From: Thermoanaerobacterium sp. PSU-2
Lineage (GTDB): Bacteria > Bacillota > Thermoanaerobacteria > Thermoanaerobacterales > Thermoanaerobacteraceae
DNA length: 39,335 nucleotides
Direction: 5' to 3'
NCBI RefSeq assembly: GCF_002102475.1
Contig: NZ_MSQD01000018.1
Span: forward strand, 1-39,335
The notes below the pieces were generated by a model, which saw only the letters and a list, made by a program, of their open reading frames with translations, did no database searches and had not been told where the DNA came from. The translations under genes were made by a program, and so were the position numbers. Positions within the stretch are counted from its first letter, which is position 1; each line of letters starts with the position of its first letter. Shown one piece after another: positions 31,040-39,221 of this stretch.

Positions 31040-31531
31040 CTAGATTTTCATGCTTAATATTTCTCCAGGCAATCCATCCATTTCGCATATCATATGTGTG
31101 GTAAATCCATTCTTAATTAATATTTTCCTGGAAGCAATGTTATTGGGGTCTATAATCGCTATAATTTTATTTATTTGCTTACTTTCCTTTGCTTTATCAA
31201 TTAATAACTTAGCAATTTCACTACCAATCCCTTTACCCCAATAATCAGGCAATAACATATAACCAAGTTCTGCTTCTGTAGAACTCCGTTCTTTTACTTT
31301 TAGCAAAGCAGACCCAATAAATTTATTAGTTGAAATTTCCATTACTTTAAAATTGCCAAATAAATTATGCAATTTATTATTACTCAAAACTGAATTATAC
31401 CTTTTTACTGCTTCATCTAAAGAAATAGCCCTTCCCGTAATCATAGCCATTACTCTTTCATTACTAACCAACTTAAAATATTTATCAAAATCCATAGATG
31501 TAAATTTTTCTAAATATATTCCTTTATTCAT
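31040..31531 (-). CDS. GNAT acetyltransferase
   Basis: 163 residues. IYLEKFTSMDFDKYFKLVSNERVMAMITGRAISLDEAVKRYN is typical of the RimJ/RimL-like N-terminus. ELGYMLLPDYWGKGIGSEIAKLLIDKAKESKQINKIIAIIDPNNIASRKILIKNGF contains the acetyl-CoA loop GKGIGS and the N-ASRKIL-KNGF motif. The substrate is unknown. GGGGTGAG lies just before the ATG at 31531. It follows the broken DUF5680 gene by 57 bases and may share its transcript. Confidence 0.9.
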   Translation of the reverse strand: MNKGIYLEKFTSMDFDKYFKLVSNERVMAMITGRAISLDEAVKRYNSVLSNNKLHNLFGNFKVMEISTNKFIGSALLKVKERSSTEAELGYMLLPDYWGKGIGSEIAKLLIDKAKESKQINKIIAIIDPNNIASRKILIKNGFTTHMICEMDGLPGEILSMKI

Positions 31532-31588
31532 AAACTCACCCCTATTTTATTTGTAATAATTATTTGAGAAAATCGCGCAATTAATCTT

Positions 31589-32002
31589 TTAATTAAAGTA
31601 TATTGCTTCATTTCCATCAAACTCAGCTATATCTCCATGCCATGAACATTTATAAACATACTTATCCTGTTCAAATAAAGAAGGTCCTCTAAATGGGTTT
31701 TCAACAAGCACTGCCTTTAACGCACTTTTCAAGCATTTGCTGAATCCTGACGAGATTTCGTCAACAAGCATCTTCCCGTAGTAATTCATCCCCCATATGG
31801 GCTTCTGGTTTTCAAATACCACTTCTTCACCAATAAAATCATCACTTCCAAAGTAAGAGTCTATGTACAGTAAATTACCTTCACCATAATATAAATCCTT
31901 TGAGTTCGGTCTCGAAGATACAGAAATAGCCCCATCTCCAGCATATGTATTCTTTTTTGCTCTGACCAGAAATCATTTCAAAGCCAATTCTGTACAGTTC
32001 AC
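31589..32002 (-). pseudogene. DUF5680 gene with in-frame TGA at codon 10
   Basis: The frame starts at GTG 32002, preceded by AAGGGTGG, and would read MNCTELALK, then TGA (31973-31975), then FLVRAKKNTYAGDGAISVSS and on to YFN at 31589, 137 residues in all. FLVRAKKNTYAG near the N-terminus and PIWGMNYYGKML, PFRGPSLF and GDIAEFDGNEAIYFN later are DUF5680 hallmarks. After the TGA no ATG, GTG or TTG occurs in frame until 31822, by which point half the domain is lost. So the gene is most likely inactive through one nonsense change; CTG at 31969 is the only rescue start. DUF5680 has no known function. Confidence 0.75.
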
Positions 32003-32293
32003 TATACCACCCTTCCTATTTATTCTCGCTCTATTTCTTTACTCTTTTTATAATCACTGTAATAATACTCAATGCTGCTAAAACTATAAATATTATAAGT
32101 AAGCTCCAGATTAATTGTTAATTACACAGAAAAACCATAAATAATCTAATATTTAATGGCATTGCATTAATTTTTTTTATAACTTAATTATGATACGCTT
32201 TTGTTAAATCCAAACTTCTTGTTTTTACCTCAAAAATACATGTTAATCATATTATACCATATGTCAACGATTTAACCATGTTTAATCATAACC
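32003..32293. other. Intergenic stretch without a supported gene
   Basis: About 290 AT-rich bases. On the minus strand a frame of ~28 codons ending at 32031 reads like one membrane helix (LLIIFIVLAALSIITVIIKRVKK) but has no start codon, so it may be the decayed end of a gene. Nothing else is recognisable before the promoter at 32294. Confidence 0.4.
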
Positions 32294-32322
32294 TAGAACA
32301 TTCATCTATTTTATGTTAAAAT
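32294..32322 (+). promoter_or_regulatory. Promoter of the 32366-32911 GNAT gene
   Basis: TAGAAC (32294-32299), 17-base spacer, TAAAAT (32317-32322), followed by a ribosome site and ATG. Confidence 0.5.
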
Positions 32323-32365
32323 ATTTTTAAAAAAAGTATCGAAAGACAAGGTGGGAATATAATAA

Positions 32366-32911
32366 ATGAATATTGAGATTAAAAAAGCTACAATTGAAGA
32401 AAAATCTATACTCCGAAATTTATTGGAATTATACCAATATGACTTTAGCGAATTTGACGGTAGTGATATTAATGAGCACGGATTATTCGGGTATAAATAT
32501 CTGGATCACTACTGGACTGAAAATAACCGTTATCCTTTCATAATAAGAGTTAATGGCAAATTGGCTGGCTTTGTCCTTGTAAGGGATCTTATAAACACCG
32601 ATAATACTATTACTCACTGCATTTCGGAGTTTTTTATTATGAGAAAATACAGAAGACAAGGAATCGGCAAAACAGTTGCTCAAAAAGTTTTTGATATGTT
32701 TCCAGGCTATTGGAGTGTAGCCCAAATTGAACAAAACATTCCTGCACAAAACTTCTGGAGAAAAGTCATCTCTGAATACACAAAAGGCAATTATCGTGAA
32801 ATTTATCAAAATGATGATAATTGGGTAGGCCCTATACAATTGTTTATATCAAAAGGTGCACCTATTATAAACAACAATTTTAATTGCGCGAATAATGATA
32901 AAATCGATTAA
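32366..32911 (+). CDS. GNAT acetyltransferase
   Basis: 181 residues. MNIEIKKATIEEKSILRNLLELYQYDFSEFDGSDINEHGLFGYKYLDHYWTENNRYPFIIRVNGKLAGFVLVRDL is a familiar N-terminal arrangement of a Bacillus/clostridial GNAT subgroup. HCISEFFIMRKYRRQGIGKTVAQKVFDMFPGYWSVAQIEQNIPAQNFWRKVISEYTKGNYRE gives the acetyl-CoA loop RRQGIG and the N-PAQ-FWRK-I segment. The substrate is unknown. GGTGGG lies about 10 bases before the ATG. It is the only plus-strand gene after 27 kb, with its own promoter and terminator. Confidence 0.9.
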   Translation: MNIEIKKATIEEKSILRNLLELYQYDFSEFDGSDINEHGLFGYKYLDHYWTENNRYPFIIRVNGKLAGFVLVRDLINTDNTITHCISEFFIMRKYRRQGIGKTVAQKVFDMFPGYWSVAQIEQNIPAQNFWRKVISEYTKGNYREIYQNDDNWVGPIQLFISKGAPIINNNFNCANNDKID

Positions 32912-32919
32912 GGTCAACA

Positions 32920-32972
32920 AAAAAATCATGGCACCAGCAAGAGTTTTTACCACATTTCCGCCATGATTTTTT
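32920..32972. terminator. Bidirectional terminator after the GNAT gene
   Basis: A 13-bp perfect stem (32920-32932 with 32960-32972), a 27-base loop and A/T runs on both sides. It lies 9 bases past the GNAT stop and about 105 bases beyond the converging gene at 33078. Confidence 0.8.
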
Positions 32973-33077
32973 ACTAACTCCATTTTTATCACATATACCC
33001 GTCATCGTATGCTTATTATATATCTTCATCAATCATTTTTTAAATCTTATAAAAGTCTTATTGTTAAAACTACCATA

Positions 33078-33449
33078 CTATTTTATTTCAACTCTCGCTG
33101 TTTCTAACCACTTATCTAATGCACTTTTGCTAAATATATAATCATTACCTATTTTGATATATGGTATACCTGAATCTTTTTCGTTAACAATGTCTAATAA
33201 TTTACTTTCCTCAATTCCTAAATATGAAGATGCTGTAGATAAGTCATAAGTATTTCTTGTGTAAACAACATTAGCATTGTTATTGTACATATTATTTACG
33301 ATATTACTTAATCCTTGAGACATATCAGACAAACCAGTACCAACATAATCTCCATTGCTTCTCATTCCATTTGCAATGATAACAGCACTTATAATAATAG
33401 ATATTGACAAGCAAATAATAGAAAATGGCAATGCCTTATCTTTTAACAT
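33078..33449 (-). CDS. Membrane-anchored protein with excisionase-like HTH_17 domain
   Basis: 123 residues. One N-terminal membrane segment (LPFSIICLSISIIISAVIIANG, residues ~8-29) is preceded by two lysines, predicting N-inside/C-outside. An Asn/Gly/Ser-rich linker follows (VNNMYNNNANVVY). Residues ~66-120 (YDLSTASSYLGIEESKLLDIVNEKDSGIPYIKIGNDYIFSKSALDKWLETAR) match the MerR/excisionase-like helix-turn-helix pattern. Such domains normally bind DNA in the cytoplasm, so the anchor is odd. The ATG at 33449 follows AAGGGAGAG; the longer frame to 33497 is unsupported. Function unknown. Confidence 0.75.
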   Translation of the reverse strand: MLKDKALPFSIICLSISIIISAVIIANGMRSNGDYVGTGLSDMSQGLSNIVNNMYNNNANVVYTRNTYDLSTASSYLGIEESKLLDIVNEKDSGIPYIKIGNDYIFSKSALDKWLETARVEIK

Positions 33450-33488
33450 GGTATAATCACTCTCCCTTTTATAGTTCAATATAACATT

Positions 33489-33518
33489 ATTATACATTAA
33501 ATAAATTTATTAACACAA
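33489..33518 (-). promoter_or_regulatory. Promoter of the membrane-anchored HTH_17 gene
   Basis: TTGTGT (33513-33518), 18-base AT-rich spacer, TATAAT (33489-33494) on the minus strand, after the glmS terminator. Confidence 0.5.
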
Positions 33519-33584
33519 ATTATATTAAAATAAACTTCATCTACACAGCCCTCAACACCTTATACTTTATTCCTGATAAAAAGT

Positions 33585-33631
33585 AAACCCCGCAGTAAGA
33601 CAAATGTTACCCTATGTCCACTGCGAGGTTT
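33585..33631 (-). terminator. Terminator after glmS
   Basis: A 12-bp stem with one G-T pair (33585-33596 with 33620-33631), 23-base loop, then TTTACTTTTTATC on the minus strand. Confidence 0.75.
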
Positions 33632-33667
33632 TGGAATAAACTTTATTATCATGGAGAAAATTTATTT

Positions 33668-35494
33668 TTATTCAACTGTCACGCTCTTTGCGAGATTTCT
33701 TGGTTTGTCGACATCACAGCCTTTTTCTACTGCCATGTAGTATGCTAAAAGCTGCAGCGGTATTACCGTTATTATCGGTGCGACTTCTTCCATAGTCTTT
33801 GGTATATAAAGGACTTTTTCGACTATGCCCTCTAATTGGTTGTTGCCTTCCATCGCAAAAGCAAGGACGTATCCGCCTCTCGTTGTAACTTCTCTTATAT
33901 TGCTTAACATCTTTTCAAAAAGGTGTTCTTGAGTTGCTAACGCTATGACTAATGTGCCATCTTCAATAAGAGCCAATGTGCCATGCTTCAACTCGCCTGC
34001 CGCATAAGCTTCTGAGTGTATATATGATATTTCTTTTAGCTTTAGTGATCCTTCCATTGCGACAGCATAGTCAAGACCTCTTCCTAAATAGAAGACATCT
34101 TTTGAATTAAAATGATTTGACGCAAATTCTTGAAGCTCATCTTTATAATCCAGTATGTGTTTTGCTTTATCTGGTAGCTGCTTTAATTCATCGCATATAG
34201 CTTTAGCGTATTCTTTATCTATTGTTCCTTTTTTGAGTGCTAAATCCAATGCGATCAGATACAATGCTACAAGCTGTGTCGTATAAGCTTTTGTAGACGC
34301 AACGGCAATTTCAGGTCCCGCCCAAGTGTATATGACATCATCAGCTTCTCTTGATATGGAGCTACCTACAACATTTGTAATTGCTATAACTCTTGAGCCA
34401 TTTCTTTTGGCTTCTTTTAAAGCAGCAATAGTATCTGCAGTTTCACCTGATTGACTGACTACTATCGTCAATGTCTTTTCGTTTATAATAGGTTCTCTGT
34501 ACCTGAATTCTGATGCTATGTCGACTTCTACTGGTATCCTGGCAAACTTTTCAATCACATATTTACCTACTACACCAGCATGGTATGCCGTTCCACAAGC
34601 GACTATGAATATCTTATCGATTTTATCTATTTCATCTTTTGTTATATTTACCTTATCCAAAACTATTTCGTTGTCGTTGACTATACGTCCTCTTAATGTG
34701 TCTTTTATAGCGTTTGGCTGTTCGTGGATTTCTTTCAACATGAAATGCTCATAGCCGCCTTTTTCTGCTGATTCTACATCCCATTTTACCTCAAACACAG
34801 ATTTTTCAACATCTTTTCCAAATGCATCTATGACTTTGATGCTGTCCTTTTTTATTATCGCAATTTCTTTATCATCAAGGAAGTAAACTTTTCTGGTGTA
34901 TTTCAGTATTGCTGGTATATCTGATGCAATATAATTTTCTCCATCGCCAAGTCCTACGATAAGTGGAGCGTCTTTCTTGGCTGCCACAATCATGTCTGGA
35001 TGATCCTTTGACAACACTCCAAGTGCATACGAACCATCAATTCTGTCAAGAACTTTCATGACAGCTTCCACAATATCTCCATTGTAATAGTACTCGAGAA
35101 GATTTGCCACCACTTCTGTATCTGTTTCTGACTTAAATGTGTAACCTTCTTCTATAAGTCTCTTTTTAAGCGGCAGATAATTCTCGATTATGCCATTGTG
35201 AACGACAGCTATTATACCCGATTGTGACAGGTGTGGATGTGAATTTATATCAGATGGTTCTCCATGTGTTGCCCATCTGGTATGGCCAATTCCAATAGAA
35301 CCAAAAAGATTCTCTTTTTTCAACGATTCTTCAAGCTGGCTTATTCTACCTTTTGCCTTTTTTATATTTATATTGCCATCATTTATCACAGCTATTCCTG
35401 CTGAGTCATATCCTCTGTACTCCAACTTTTTAAGTCCTTCTACTAATATTGGTGTCGCCTGTTCATCACCAATATATCCAACAATTCCACACAT
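33668..35494 (-). CDS. glmS: Glutamine-fructose-6-phosphate aminotransferase
   Basis: GlmS, 608 residues: makes glucosamine-6-phosphate from fructose-6-phosphate and glutamine, the entry step to cell-wall amino sugars. It begins MCGIVGYIGDEQATPILVEGLKKLEYRGYDSAG with the nucleophile Cys2. GHTRWATHG and HNGIIENY belong to the Ntn glutaminase domain. Two SIS isomerase domains follow (VACGTAYHAGVVGKY, SQSGETADTIAALK and FYLGRGLDYAVAMEGSLKLKEISYIHSEAYAAGELKHG). DKPRNLAKSVTVE is the canonical C-terminus. GAGGAG is 9 bases before the ATG. Expression is controlled by the self-cleaving ribozyme in its leader (35530-35670). Confidence 0.99.
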   Translation of the reverse strand: MCGIVGYIGDEQATPILVEGLKKLEYRGYDSAGIAVINDGNINIKKAKGRISQLEESLKKENLFGSIGIGHTRWATHGEPSDINSHPHLSQSGIIAVVHNGIIENYLPLKKRLIEEGYTFKSETDTEVVANLLEYYYNGDIVEAVMKVLDRIDGSYALGVLSKDHPDMIVAAKKDAPLIVGLGDGENYIASDIPAILKYTRKVYFLDDKEIAIIKKDSIKVIDAFGKDVEKSVFEVKWDVESAEKGGYEHFMLKEIHEQPNAIKDTLRGRIVNDNEIVLDKVNITKDEIDKIDKIFIVACGTAYHAGVVGKYVIEKFARIPVEVDIASEFRYREPIINEKTLTIVVSQSGETADTIAALKEAKRNGSRVIAITNVVGSSISREADDVIYTWAGPEIAVASTKAYTTQLVALYLIALDLALKKGTIDKEYAKAICDELKQLPDKAKHILDYKDELQEFASNHFNSKDVFYLGRGLDYAVAMEGSLKLKEISYIHSEAYAAGELKHGTLALIEDGTLVIALATQEHLFEKMLSNIREVTTRGGYVLAFAMEGNNQLEGIVEKVLYIPKTMEEVAPIITVIPLQLLAYYMAVEKGCDVDKPRNLAKSVTVE

Positions 35495-35529
35495 AGTAAA
35501 TGTCTCCTCTCAGTATTTTTATTAAGTTA

Positions 35530-35670
35530 CCCTGCTCAAACCGCTCTATGCCAATGGTCACCCATGGTTTTCCCGGTTTTTTATCGACCGCAGGAAGCCG
35601 CAGGGCATCCGCCGATAACTCGATTAACCCTGTCCTCGTCAACTTAGAGTTTCCCCTAAGCCCAGGCGCT
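35530..35670 (-). ncRNA. glmS self-cleaving ribozyme (glucosamine-6-phosphate-sensing)
   Basis: On the minus strand the consensus elements occur in order. AGCGCC holds the cleavage site between A at 35670 and G at 35669. AAGTTGACGAGGA is followed by GGGTT-AATCGAGTTATCGGCGGATG, the conserved catalytic core. CCCTGC then pairs with GCAGGG (35530-35535) to close P3, and a CCATGGGTGACCATTGG P4-type arm lies between. It lies 36 bases upstream of the glmS start codon. Glucosamine-6-phosphate acts as cofactor for self-cleavage, which destabilises the mRNA and lowers GlmS. The exact 3' boundary is approximate. Confidence 0.95.
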
Positions 35671-35671
35671 T

Positions 35672-35692
35672 TTATTCAGTTGTGTGTTTCAT
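35672..35692 (-). CDS. Possible six-residue leader peptide upstream of the glmS ribozyme
   Basis: On the minus strand AAAGGGGG is followed 7 bases later by ATG AAA CAC ACA ACT GAA TAA (peptide MKHTTE). The stop codon ends two bases before the ribozyme cleavage point. The ribosome site is as good as those of real genes here, but the frame is very short and could be chance. Confidence 0.3.
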   Translation of the reverse strand: MKHTTE

Positions 35693-35726
35693 GGGCATTC
35701 CCCCTTTCAAAGTATTTAATAATATT

Positions 35727-35755
35727 AATAAGGAAGTAATAATACCTCCTTTATT
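35727..35755 (-). terminator. Weak hairpin after glmM
   Basis: A ~10-bp stem with one bulge and one G-T pair (35727-35736 with 35745-35755) lies just past the glmM stop. The following minus-strand sequence is AT-rich but lacks a clean T run, so partial readthrough into glmS is plausible. Confidence 0.35.
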
Positions 35756-35764
35756 AATCATGCA

Positions 35765-37108
35765 TTATCCTAACTTCTTTTCAATCAAATTTGCCAATTC
35801 TCTGGCCATTGATTCTATCTTCTCTTGATCTTTGCCTTCTACCATCACTCTTACTAATGGTTCTGTCCCTGAAGGTCTTATAAGGACTCGACCTTCTCCT
35901 TTCATCTCTTCTTCAAGTTTTTCTATCTCTCTTGCTATGTCTTCATCGTCCATGTATTTATATTTCAGCTCATTTTTTACTTTTGCATTTATCAAAACTT
36001 GCGGATATGAAACCATGACATTGGCCAATTGTGACATCTTTTTGCCGCTTTTAACGAGCAATTCAGCCACTTTTAAAGCGGTTATCTCGCCATCGCCTGT
36101 TGTGTTGTGATCGAGGAAAATTATGTGTCCCGACTGTTCACCGCCTATTGAGTATCCATTTTTCACCATTTCCTCTAAGACATATCTATCTCCAACTTTT
36201 GTCTTTACCACATCTATGCCATTTTGCTTTAATGCTATGTCTAATCCTATATTGCTCATAACCGTGACGACAACTGTGTTTTTATTTAGTTTCCCTGTAT
36301 TTTTAAGATGTATACCACACATAGCCATTATGTGGTCTCCGTCTACAACATCACCATTTTCATCAACTGCAATAAGCCTGTCTGCATCGCCATCGAAAGC
36401 AAACCCTACATCAGCACCCGTTCCAGCTACAATCTCCTGAAGCACTTTCGGATTTGTAGATCCACATTTGACATTTATTTTTTCTCCGTTTGGATGTGAA
36501 CCGTATAATATCACGTCTGCCCCTAATTCGTGAAAAAGTATAGGTGCAACTGTGCTGCTTGCTCCATACGCACAATCTAAAACCACTCTAAGTCCCTTTA
36601 AATCACAATCTATAGTAGATTTCAAAAATTCAATGTAATCCCTCTGTGCGCTCTCACTTTCCACTACATTTCCAACATCCAATCCTGTAGGTGTTGGCAA
36701 CTGGCTTTTTTCATTTATTATCTTCTCTATTTTGTCTTCTACTTCATCAGGAAGCTTATATCCATCTTTATTAAAAAATTTGATGCCATTGTATTCAACA
36801 GGATTATGTGACGCTGAAATGACCACACCAGCATCTAATTTATAATGTCTTGTCAAATATGCAACAGCAGGTGTAGGTATGATACCAGCATCTATGACTT
36901 CTGCTCCAACAGACGTAAGTCCTGCCGTCAATGCGCTTTTTAGCATATCTCCAGATACTCTGCTGTCACGCCCTATTAAAATTTTTGGCCTTCTTGAACA
37001 TTCCGTCAAAACATACGCACCAGCTCTTCCAAGCTCAAACGCAAGTTGTGGCGTAAGATCTTTGTTGGCAATCCCTCTTACACCATCTGTGCCAAATAAT
37101 CTAGCCAT
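35765..37108 (-). CDS. glmM: Phosphoglucosamine mutase
   Basis: GlmM, 447 residues: converts glucosamine-6-phosphate to glucosamine-1-phosphate toward UDP-GlcNAc. It begins [15 protein letters not shown]. The phosphoserine loop is [15 protein letters not shown] with S100. [17 protein letters not shown] binds Mg2+, [10 protein letters not shown] lies in the sugar loop, and [21 protein letters not shown] is the phosphate-binding C-terminus. The ATG at 37108 follows AAAGGA by 9 bases; the in-frame extension to 37132 is unsupported. Promoter at 37149-37177. It directly precedes glmS, so consecutive steps of the pathway are encoded together. Confidence 0.98.
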   Translation of the reverse strand: MARLFGTDGVRGIANKDLTPQLAFELGRAGAYVLTECSRRPKILIGRDSRVSGDMLKSALTAGLTSVGAEVIDAGIIPTPAVAYLTRHYKLDAGVVISASHNPVEYNGIKFFNKDGYKLPDEVEDKIEKIINEKSQLPTPTGLDVGNVVESESAQRDYIEFLKSTIDCDLKGLRVVLDCAYGASSTVAPILFHELGADVILYGSHPNGEKINVKCGSTNPKVLQEIVAGTGADVGFAFDGDADRLIAVDENGDVVDGDHIMAMCGIHLKNTGKLNKNTVVVTVMSNIGLDIALKQNGIDVVKTKVGDRYVLEEMVKNGYSIGGEQSGHIIFLDHNTTGDGEITALKVAELLVKSGKKMSQLANVMVSYPQVLINAKVKNELKYKYMDDEDIAREIEKLEEEMKGEGRVLIRPSGTEPLVRVMVEGKDQEKIESMARELANLIEKKLG

Positions 37109-37148
37109 AAAATCCATTCCTTTCAGTATCAAAAAATCATACGATAAT

Positions 37149-37177
37149 ATTTTATCACACTAATAGATCCAATGCAA
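37149..37177 (-). promoter_or_regulatory. Promoter of glmM
   Basis: TTGCAT (37172-37177), 17-base spacer, TAAAAT (37149-37154) on the minus strand, about 40 bases before the ATG. Confidence 0.6.
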
Positions 37178-37229
37178 TTTACCGTAGGTATGCTTAATTC
37201 TATGAATAATTTAGCACAATCCCTCACAG

Positions 37230-37841
37230 CTATTTTAAATTCCGATTATTTATAAGGCTATTTAATGAATTTACCACTTCATGAGCCATCTTATCCAAGC
37301 AATCGCCTTTATCCATCGATACATCTGGGTATATGCTTTTGCCTATCGTTACAGAAATCCTTCCTGCATGTGGAAAGTACTCTCCCATAGGCAATACAAC
37401 ATCAGTTCCGCTTATACCTACAGGCACAATTGGGTATCCTGTTTTGCATGAGATATACATGGCACCTTTGTAAATTTTTATTACGCTTTTGTCAAGTGAT
37501 ATTCCCCCCTCTGGAAACAAAGCGATAGATCTCCCATCATCAAGCATCTTGATGGCTTCCTTTATTGCGTTTACATCTGCAGAATTTTTTTTGATAGGAA
37601 TTGCTTCTAAGGCGTTTAAAATCAAATTCAAAATAGGTATCTTATACAAATCCTTGCTGGCTATGAAAAAAACTCTTCTATCGATGGCGTCCATAAGCGC
37701 TATCGGATCTAATATGCTTTTGTGATTAGCCACAAATATACATGGTCCATCCGGCAAATCGCCTAACAAATCTACGCTGAGTCCAAAAAATAGGGATATA
37801 ATCGCTAAAGTAATGACCTTAATAAAATAGTACAGAATCAT
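37230..37841 (-). CDS. plsC: 1-acyl-sn-glycerol-3-phosphate acyltransferase
   Basis: 203 residues, one N-terminal membrane segment (IKVITLAIISLFFGLSVDLL). The acyltransferase motif I is NHKSILDPI with H40-x4-D45. Motif II is FFIASKDLYKIPI and motif III is ALFPEGGIS, with E111-G-G in place of the common EGTR. IVPVGISGTD is motif IV. It esterifies the second position of lysophosphatidic acid at the membrane during phospholipid synthesis. AGGTGG lies 5 bases before the ATG. No close partner; the next upstream unit ends at the 37897-37918 hairpin. Confidence 0.94.
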   Translation of the reverse strand: MILYYFIKVITLAIISLFFGLSVDLLGDLPDGPCIFVANHKSILDPIALMDAIDRRVFFIASKDLYKIPILNLILNALEAIPIKKNSADVNAIKEAIKMLDDGRSIALFPEGGISLDKSVIKIYKGAMYISCKTGYPIVPVGISGTDVVLPMGEYFPHAGRISVTIGKSIYPDVSMDKGDCLDKMAHEVVNSLNSLINNRNLK

Positions 37842-37896
37842 TCATACCACCTATAACTATAATAGATAAAACAGAAAAAAAAGTTCTTTAAAAATG

Positions 37897-37918
37897 AAAC
37901 CTCCACAATGGGAGGTTT
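37897..37918 (-). terminator. Terminator after the oxidoreductase gamma-subunit gene
   Basis: An 8-bp stem (37897-37904 with 37911-37918), 6-base loop and a following minus-strand CATTTTT. It lies directly at the stop codon. Confidence 0.75.
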
Positions 37919-38470
37919 TTATCTTACCACAAGCTGAGAAGCTATAAATTCTTTGCCTCTTTCGTATGCTTTTATATTTAGAGGTATGAGATTTTCTTTG
38001 CCTTCAAAAACCTTGCCAAACGCAGTTTTAATAGCAGCCTCACTGATCATGTTTTTTAAACCAATCAAAGCCCCAATCATGATTGAATTAGCCACTTTGA
38101 GATTTCCCAGTTGATTTGCAATATCATTTGTGGGAATTCTGTATACTTCAATATCCCTTCTTTTGTGTTCTATAGTAATCAACGAACTATTTATAAGCAG
38201 CAATCCACCTTTTACAATATCTTGCTCATACTTTTCTAAAGAAGGCCTATTCATAGCAACAACTACAGTTGCCTCATTTATTATTGGTGAGCCTACTGGT
38301 TCATCAGATATGGTAACATGGCAGTTGGCTGTGCCTCCTCTCATCTCTGGTCCATACGACGGCAGCCACGATACGTTTTTCCCATCCATCATTCCTGCAT
38401 ATGACATTATAAGCCCCATCGACATAATGCCCTGTCCGCCAAATCCTGCAAATATTATCTTTTCATTCAT
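37919..38470 (-). CDS. 2-oxoacid:ferredoxin oxidoreductase, gamma subunit
   Basis: 183 residues. MNEKIIFAGFGGQGIMSMGLIMSYAGMMDGKNVSWLPSYGPEMRGGTANCHVTISDEPVGSPIINEATVVVAMNRPSLEKYE is the standard sequence of KorC/VorC-type gamma subunits. The GFGGQG loop and the SYGPEMRGGTA motif are diagnostic. It is part of a heteromeric TPP/Fe-S enzyme that oxidatively decarboxylates 2-oxoacids to acyl-CoA while reducing ferredoxin. GAGGAGG lies 9 bases before the ATG. The beta gene ends 1 base upstream. Whether the substrate is 2-oxoglutarate or branched-chain 2-oxoacids is not decided by the sequence. Confidence 0.95.
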   Translation of the reverse strand: MNEKIIFAGFGGQGIMSMGLIMSYAGMMDGKNVSWLPSYGPEMRGGTANCHVTISDEPVGSPIINEATVVVAMNRPSLEKYEQDIVKGGLLLINSSLITIEHKRRDIEVYRIPTNDIANQLGNLKVANSIMIGALIGLKNMISEAAIKTAFGKVFEGKENLIPLNIKAYERGKEFIASQLVVR

Positions 38471-38471
38471 T

Positions 38472-39221
38472 TTATTTTTCCTCCTCTAAGGTGTTTTTGT
38501 ATACACCTAATGGATAGTATTGCTCCATCTTGTCTTTTATCCATTTTAATGCTTCGTTTGGTGACATGCCCCAGTTTGTTGGACAGCTTGACAGGACTTC
38601 TATCATTGAAAATCCTTTTTTGTCTATTTGGGCTTTAAATGCGTTTTTGATTGCTTTTTTGGCGTTTAATACGTGTTTTACGTCATACACTGATACTCTT
38701 TCGATGTATGCTGCTCCTTCTAATGTTGATAGCATTTCACACATTTTTATTGGGTATCCGTTTGTTTCTGGTTTTCTTCCGTATGGGGTTGTGAGGGTTT
38801 CTTGCCCTATCAGTGATGTTGGTGCCATTTGGCCTCCTGTCATGCCGTATATGGCGTTGTTTATGAATATTACTGTTATGTTTTCTCCTCTTGCTGCTGC
38901 ATGTACTGTTTCTGCTGTTCCTATTGCTGCTAAGTCTCCATCTCCTTGGTATGTGAATACTATTTTGTCGGGGTGTACTCTTTTTATGCCTGTTGCTACT
39001 GCTGGTGCTCTTCCATGGGCTGCTTCTTGCATGTCGCAGTTGAAGTATTCGTAGGCGAATACGGCGCATCCTACTGGTGCTACGCCTATTGCTTTGTCTA
39101 ATACTCCTAATTCTTCCATTGCTTCTGCTACAAGTCTATGGACTATGCCGTGCGTGCAGCCTGGACAGTAGTGAAATGGTGCGTCTGTTAGTCCTTTTGT
39201 TTTTTGAAATACTACTGCCAT
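38472..39221 (-). CDS. 2-oxoacid:ferredoxin oxidoreductase, beta (TPP-binding) subunit
   Basis: 249 residues. FHYCPGCTHGIVHRLVAEAMEELG opens the subunit. TPP and Mg2+ are bound by the GDGD...NN motif: FTYQGDGDLAAIGTAETVHAAARGENITVIFINNAIYGMTGGQMAPTS. The end LSSCPTNWGMSPNEALKWIKDKM is typical of KorB/VorB-type subunits. Its ATG overlaps the alpha-subunit stop by one base and AAGGGGG precedes it. Codon choice is strikingly different from its neighbours: all ten Asn codons are AAC and nearly all Asp codons GAC, with few third-position T. Cytoplasmic, in complex with alpha and gamma. Confidence 0.96.
   Translation of the reverse strand: MAVVFQKTKGLTDAPFHYCPGCTHGIVHRLVAEAMEELGVLDKAIGVAPVGCAVFAYEYFNCDMQEAAHGRAPAVATGIKRVHPDKIVFTYQGDGDLAAIGTAETVHAAARGENITVIFINNAIYGMTGGQMAPTSLIGQETLTTPYGRKPETNGYPIKMCEMLSTLEGAAYIERVSVYDVKHVLNAKKAIKNAFKAQIDKKGFSMIEVLSSCPTNWGMSPNEALKWIKDKMEQYYPLGVYKNTLEEEK

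Noticed and set aside
32031..32115. Small membrane peptide frame on the minus strand
   Set aside because: Reads like one membrane helix but has no start codon or ribosome site; noted only as a possible gene remnant.
36308..36499. Plus-strand frame inside glmM
   Set aside because: Antisense shadow; GlmM motifs are intact on the minus strand.
38530..39069. Long antisense frames opposite the oxidoreductase beta gene
   Set aside because: They arise from the A/C-ending codon bias of the real gene, which removes stops on the other strand; the sequences are low-complexity and match no family I know.
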